From Hetaerina americana (taxonomy: Eukaryota > Arthropoda > Insecta > Odonata > Calopterygidae), in the NCBI GenBank assembly GCA_022747635.1, contig JAKTNV010000005.1, positions 44,065,238 through 44,129,237 of the forward strand: 64,000 nucleotides of DNA. The letters run 5' to 3'. The position numbers were made by a program, and so were the translations under genes. Positions 60,901 to 64,000 of the stretch are shown one piece after another. Positions within the stretch are counted from its first letter, which is position 1, and each line of letters starts with the position of its first letter. The notes beneath the pieces were generated by a model. That model searched no databases, was not told where the DNA came from, and saw only the letters and a program-made list of their open reading frames with translations.

Positions 60901-63272
60901 AGGTGGCATTAAGGTAGGTAGTACGTACGAAGAAGCCAAGAAGGACATAATGTAAGACATGAAAGAGGAAGTTATCGGGATAATTAGACTATTTTAGTCG
61001 TTAGCGACCTTCCAAAACATACACCGTAAAAGATAACTTTGTTTAATATTTTCGATATCTAGAAATAGACTTTGTCCTTTTATATTACATCACATAGTAC
61101 CCTGCAAGCAACCGCTTGGGTGTGTAGCTGGGGTTGATTACACACCAGACTATCCTTGACCCAACACACCTTTCCCTCCGAGCGCGATCTGACAATTTTA
61201 TTCTGATCCTTAGCGTTCGTTGACAAAATGACATCTTTAATCTATCTGTACTGCACTTAATCTCTCTAATTTCTTTTAAATGTTTTTTCCTACGGTAGTA
61301 CGATGGAGCTGATAATTTATTTTCAACATCGTCGCAAAATAGGCATCCCTCTAATTTATGAAAGAGCTTCAATCTGATGTTTAACCTTGGCTCTGTGAGT
61401 GATCCCAGCCTAGCTCTTCTAATAATTTTGATACGCTGCTCAGTTTATCGTAAAAACGTTTTACAAATCTAGCTTGTCTGCGTTGCACGCAATCCCTTTC
61501 GGCAATAAATCTAACTTCACGAGGATCCCATTTACTAGCAGCATATTCTAAATGAGGCCTAAAAGCGAAAGATAGAATTTCTCCTTAACCTTAGCATCAC
61601 ATTTTCCCAATAGTAATCTGATAAATCCTAATATTTTGTTAGCTTGACCGTATATTCCCCGTTTGTTTCACCCAGGCGAGGTCGTGAGCGAGGGTAACGC
61701 CTAAGAATTCCATCGAGTCTACACTTTCTATTTCGGTGTTTCTATTGCAGTAGGCGTTCAATGGAATGGATCCTAGCGGATACGAATCGAAATAAAACTC
61801 ATGGAATGTACTATACTCTTGAAGAGCAAACTACACTATTTTAATAAAAAATATCGTCTCAAAGAAGTTATTATAATAATTACGGTATATTAATTGTTTT
61901 TCTGAAAAATTAGTAGCTTGGAAACACCCCCCCCCCCCATTACAAACAAGTAGGTACGCTCGGCGATGCGAAGTATCCATGCAGGAGCGTGTGACGGGTT
62001 TTCCGTGTGACCAAACGCCTTGGGAGAATGTGGGCGTTGCAAAACTCTTACCCAACTCTGAAATTTGAGAGCTAAAGATTATTGTAGTGTGTATCTAACC
62101 CGGGAACCGATAGCTGGATGTTGCTATTGCCGGACTTCTCTCTCCTGACAGCTTAGGGATTAGGAGGTAGAAGAGACTACATGTGGTCTCAATCTAACCC
62201 CAGAGTAAAGACGAATATCTATCTATCATAGGGGTCGAGTGAACTTTTGACCTTTTCGAGTATATACTTGAGAGAGGTACTTACTTGCCAATGAAATCGT
62301 AAAAACTCGCAATTTTCGTTGTCGTGTGATGTCGTGAAGTTCTGTTTCCTGGCTATTGAATCAGTTCTTTGATCCAGTGTTTTCTTAGGGTGAATGGGTG
62401 TTTACTCTAAACCATCAATCTCTTCCCCCTTTACCCTGGCTTGGGGCCGGCCCGGCGCAATATCTTTGATTCACGGAGGCAAGGAAAGACACGTATCGTA
62501 AAGATAGCATAAGATTAAAAGAAAAAAAACTATAGAAAATAGAAGTCCACCATGCGGGAGATGGTCAGATAATCAACCAAGGGCAATATCAGAGAGATCC
62601 GGCCACTACGCTTTTTAGAGCAATGCCCGAAAAACAATATTGTGTTCTCTTTTTCGCTTTACATGTACACGCCACACCTTTCGAGATACAAGAATGTGAA
62701 CGAAAATGTTCAAAGTTGCGATAAAAATGTTTTACCCACGCAGGCATTTTTGGTTATGAGATAACTCAATACAAATATCAGCTTTTCAATTCTCCTGAGA
62801 TTAGTCTTTTTCGACTGGGCTAGGAACGTTGGAAATGATACTCAAAGTTATTGAAGAATATTTATCTTGTGGAGCAGTAGTTGTTTTTCATTATGCGTAT
62901 ACTCACGCAATCCAAAAATCAAATGGGTGCAACGGGTGTGCTAAACCTATCATTGTATGCCTGTCGGCATCGTCCCTCGAGCCTTAGTTCAGCTAATTCT
63001 TATAGGTGGGGGGACCTGTTGTACGAGAACTAGGCGATCGTATGGGGGCGCAGAATCCAGAGCTTCACCAGCTTCTCCTTCCTTGCTTACCGCTTCTGTC
63101 ACCCGAGAAGCACAAAGCTGTCATAAGTATGCCGGCTTGGTGGAGCGATAAGAAACTTGCCTTCGAGCTCTATTCCAAGCCGACGCGGCATTGCGAAAAC
63201 GATTGGCCATCATTTCTCCAAATCATGGCTGAAGTACTACTTTACTTATGTCGTTCTAGTACTCTGAGACAA
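51921..63272 (+). CDS. Gene Y: unrecognised gene, N-terminal exons (3' partial)
   Basis: I do not recognise the product. Exon 1 (51921-52063) starts at ATG and reads MSSAPLNIYTVLARGLNRL and on to QWSTMIFR, with donor AT|GTAAGT in phase 2. Exon 2 (52980-53040) has a textbook acceptor (CCTCCACTATCTCCCAG) and donor (GGAG|GTGAGT). It accepts the phase exactly, reading MFPGRRPLINFARNYIWAME. Exon 3 (63006-63272) has acceptor TTCTTATAG and donor CAA|GTAAAA and is open in phase 0 for 89 codons. It reads VVRELGDRMGAQNPELHQLL, then SMPAWWSDKKLAFELYSK, then ENDWPSFLQIMAEVLLYL. Exon 3 would follow after a 10-kb intron. The join is possible but unproved, so exon 3 may belong to another gene. The Arg-rich, acid-poor start could be a mitochondrial presequence. 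This is a guess. Confidence 0.5.
53041..53499. other. Start of gene Y intron 2, unassigned
   Basis: Some phrases here look repeat-derived (CAGCCTGCTGAGGTCATTTT), but no family or exon could be named. Confidence 0.35.
53500..53735 (-). repeat. Possible tRNA-derived SINE, minus strand
   Basis: On the minus strand TGGCTTGGCAGAGTGCTTTC resembles a tRNA 5' half and CTGATTCAAATTTC a weak B-box. The GC-richer body that follows (GGAAGTGTTTCGGGTGGC) contrasts with its surroundings. It is a single copy in this window. Confidence 0.45.
53736..56940. other. Gene Y intron, no recognised content
   Basis: Several short open frames (54198-54407 minus, 55245-55514 minus, 56338-56562 plus) lack splice context and family motifs. 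Confidence 0.4.
56942..57017. repeat. Fold-back of two Penelope-like termini
   Basis: An imperfect inverted repeat of about 35 bases per arm (56944-56978 and 56982-57017). The right arm reads CTGATGTAATACATCGAAAC then CCGGTCGTATAATAAA. The tail GTATAATAAA is shared with the ends of the Penelope-like element at 26.9-28.2 kb. Confidence 0.6.
57200..58240 (-). mobile_element. RTE-type LINE fragment
   Basis: The minus-strand frame 58075-57809 contains the RT blocks RRQGCLSPAIFNVYLNE and LRFVHDIAVVAGT, a degenerate FADD box. Downstream (lower coordinates) broken frames give VKTFVWSMAYYR, the AETWT-region equivalent. It is inactivated and lies antisense within the proposed gene Y intron. Confidence 0.78.
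58241..59390. other. Unassigned gene Y intron
   Basis: No repeat, exon or RNA gene recognised. Confidence 0.4.
59395..59590. repeat. Repeat related to 50060-50285
   Basis: ATCAGTGGATCTTACAAAGT followed by TTACTTTTCATCATGAAGTT (59465-59515) matches the Abraxas intron 4 copy, and the unit is partly repeated at 59549-59585. CTATGGTTTTCGGCTCAA at about 59416 matches the same intron copy in the opposite orientation. Confidence 0.6.
59591..61084. other. Unassigned stretch
   Basis: On the minus strand 60657-60710 could be a start exon (MSATECVKSFHDIGGTRK followed by a GTATGC donor), but nothing downstream joins it. Otherwise nothing is recognised. Confidence 0.3.
61085..61770 (-). mobile_element. 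CR1/Jockey-type LINE, 3' part of the RT ORF
   Basis: Minus-strand translation across frameshifts gives the typical C-terminal blocks of this LINE group: MEFLGVTLAHDLAWV, then FRPHLEYAASKWDP, then CVQRRQARFVKRFY, then SVSKLLEELGWD, then the end at 61085 (LRIRIKLSDRARRERC). It is 5'-truncated and broken. It belongs to a different clade from the RTE copies. Confidence 0.82.
61927..61940. repeat. Poly-C tract
   Basis: A run of about 14 C residues. Confidence 0.9.
61941..63005. other. Unassigned sequence before exon 63006
   Basis: More GC-rich in parts (around 62.44 kb), but no family recognised. Confidence 0.35.
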
Positions 63273-64000
63273 GTAAAAGGAATAACAGGTTAAATTCCAC
63301 GCATTATTATTACATCGTACTAAGAGTATTTATGAATGTCGATTGACAGTTGTTTATTTTGCTAGCGTCATGCGACGATTTCACCAGGTTATGCCAGAAA
63401 ACGTTGGGTATTATTCAAATGCGAATATGGCTCAAGGCTAATGGATGTGTTAAATATTTTTATTTAAACATGGCAGTTAATGGCAATTTTTCAGAATAGC
63501 CGGCTGAATAGTGAAGGATAGATGCAAAAATAATCACGATGGTACTTAATTTTTCCAACACTGATCCAGCGAGATAAGCACAGATTCGCATATTTCTCTA
63601 TTGCACCTTGGAGTTGGGACGATGAGCTCACCTTTTATAACAAGAATTCGTATTGTTGCTGGAGCGTCACCCTCTGAGCGTACACCCTTCTCTGATCACA
63701 TTTTAGTCGCAGTCACGTCTTTCGGCCTCGTAGATATCAAGTATTTTTAGTGTTACTCTAGGTCGTGATAACGAGCATAAAAAGAGGGTAAAATACACAT
63801 TTATCAATTAGACAGCCTAGGATTTATGTTAATATCGCAATTCCAAACAATCATTCACCACTCCTAATAATTCATTAAGATAACTTCGTGTGGATCCAAT
63901 GGGGTGTTTGGTCGCATGCGGTATCTGCGCTTTCGCCCAGCAAGTGAAAGGTCAGTGGTGAGATTTAGAATACAGGCGAATTATTTACTGAGAAAATTGA
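63273..64000. other. Right end of the window
   Basis: Intronic or intergenic sequence after the last putative exon. No further exon could be defended. Confidence 0.4.

Noticed and set aside
1..64000. CRISPR array, prokaryotic operons or endogenous viral genes
   Set aside because: No regularly spaced direct repeats with unique spacers, no bacterial gene layout, and all RT-like frames belong to LINEs or Penelope-like elements rather than viruses.

Overview
This is an AT-rich animal nuclear window, almost certainly from an insect. Genes are split by GT-AG introns and heavily invaded by interspersed repeats. The gene content (insect-type fatty acid synthase, HPS1, Abraxas) and the repeats (RTE and CR1/Jockey LINEs, Penelope-like elements, mariner, piggyBac, tRNA-derived SINEs) fit a repeat-rich arthropod. 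The order or species cannot be named from the sequence alone. No open reading frame longer than about 340 codons exists, so genes had to be assembled exon by exon from splice signals and reading phase.

Layout. (1) 1008-9024, plus strand: the last four coding exons of a fatty acid synthase, carrying the C-terminal thioesterase domain with an intact Ser-Asp-His triad. An RTE retrotransposon lies in its last intron. (2) 9346-16838, minus strand: an unrecognised multi-exon gene ('gene X'). Its three N-terminal and four C-terminal exons are well supported and its middle is uncertain. SINE, piggyBac and RTE debris sits inside it. (3) About 17.4-19.0 kb: a decayed RTE copy. (4) 20761-43046, plus strand: a complete HPS1 gene of twelve coding exons (733 residues), the BLOC-3 subunit. 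Its introns hold two mariners, two Penelope-like fragments, a piggyBac element, tRNA-SINEs and a small MITE. (5) 44407-51344, minus strand: a complete Abraxas/Abro1-type gene of eight exons (478 residues), tail-to-tail with HPS1. One intron holds a nearly perfect 270-bp inverted repeat. (6) 51921 onwards, plus strand: an unrecognised gene ('gene Y') starting head-to-head with Abraxas, with exons at 51921-52063 and 52980-53040 and probably 63006-63272. Between these lie SINE, RTE, Penelope-terminus and CR1/Jockey fragments.

The genes do not form a functional cluster: lipid synthesis, Rab32/38 activation for lysosome-related organelles, and K63-deubiquitinase scaffolding are separate jobs. The notable biology is mostly in mobile DNA: a fold-back mariner with two inverted 3' ends, an internally deleted mariner with perfect 33-bp ends, a Penelope-like insertion with inverted termini and an 11-bp target duplication, ribozyme-like motifs in Penelope-type ends at three loci, and a long intronic hairpin in Abraxas. 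I found no convincing wholly new biological system. The best candidates for novelty are genes X and Y and the fold-back structures.
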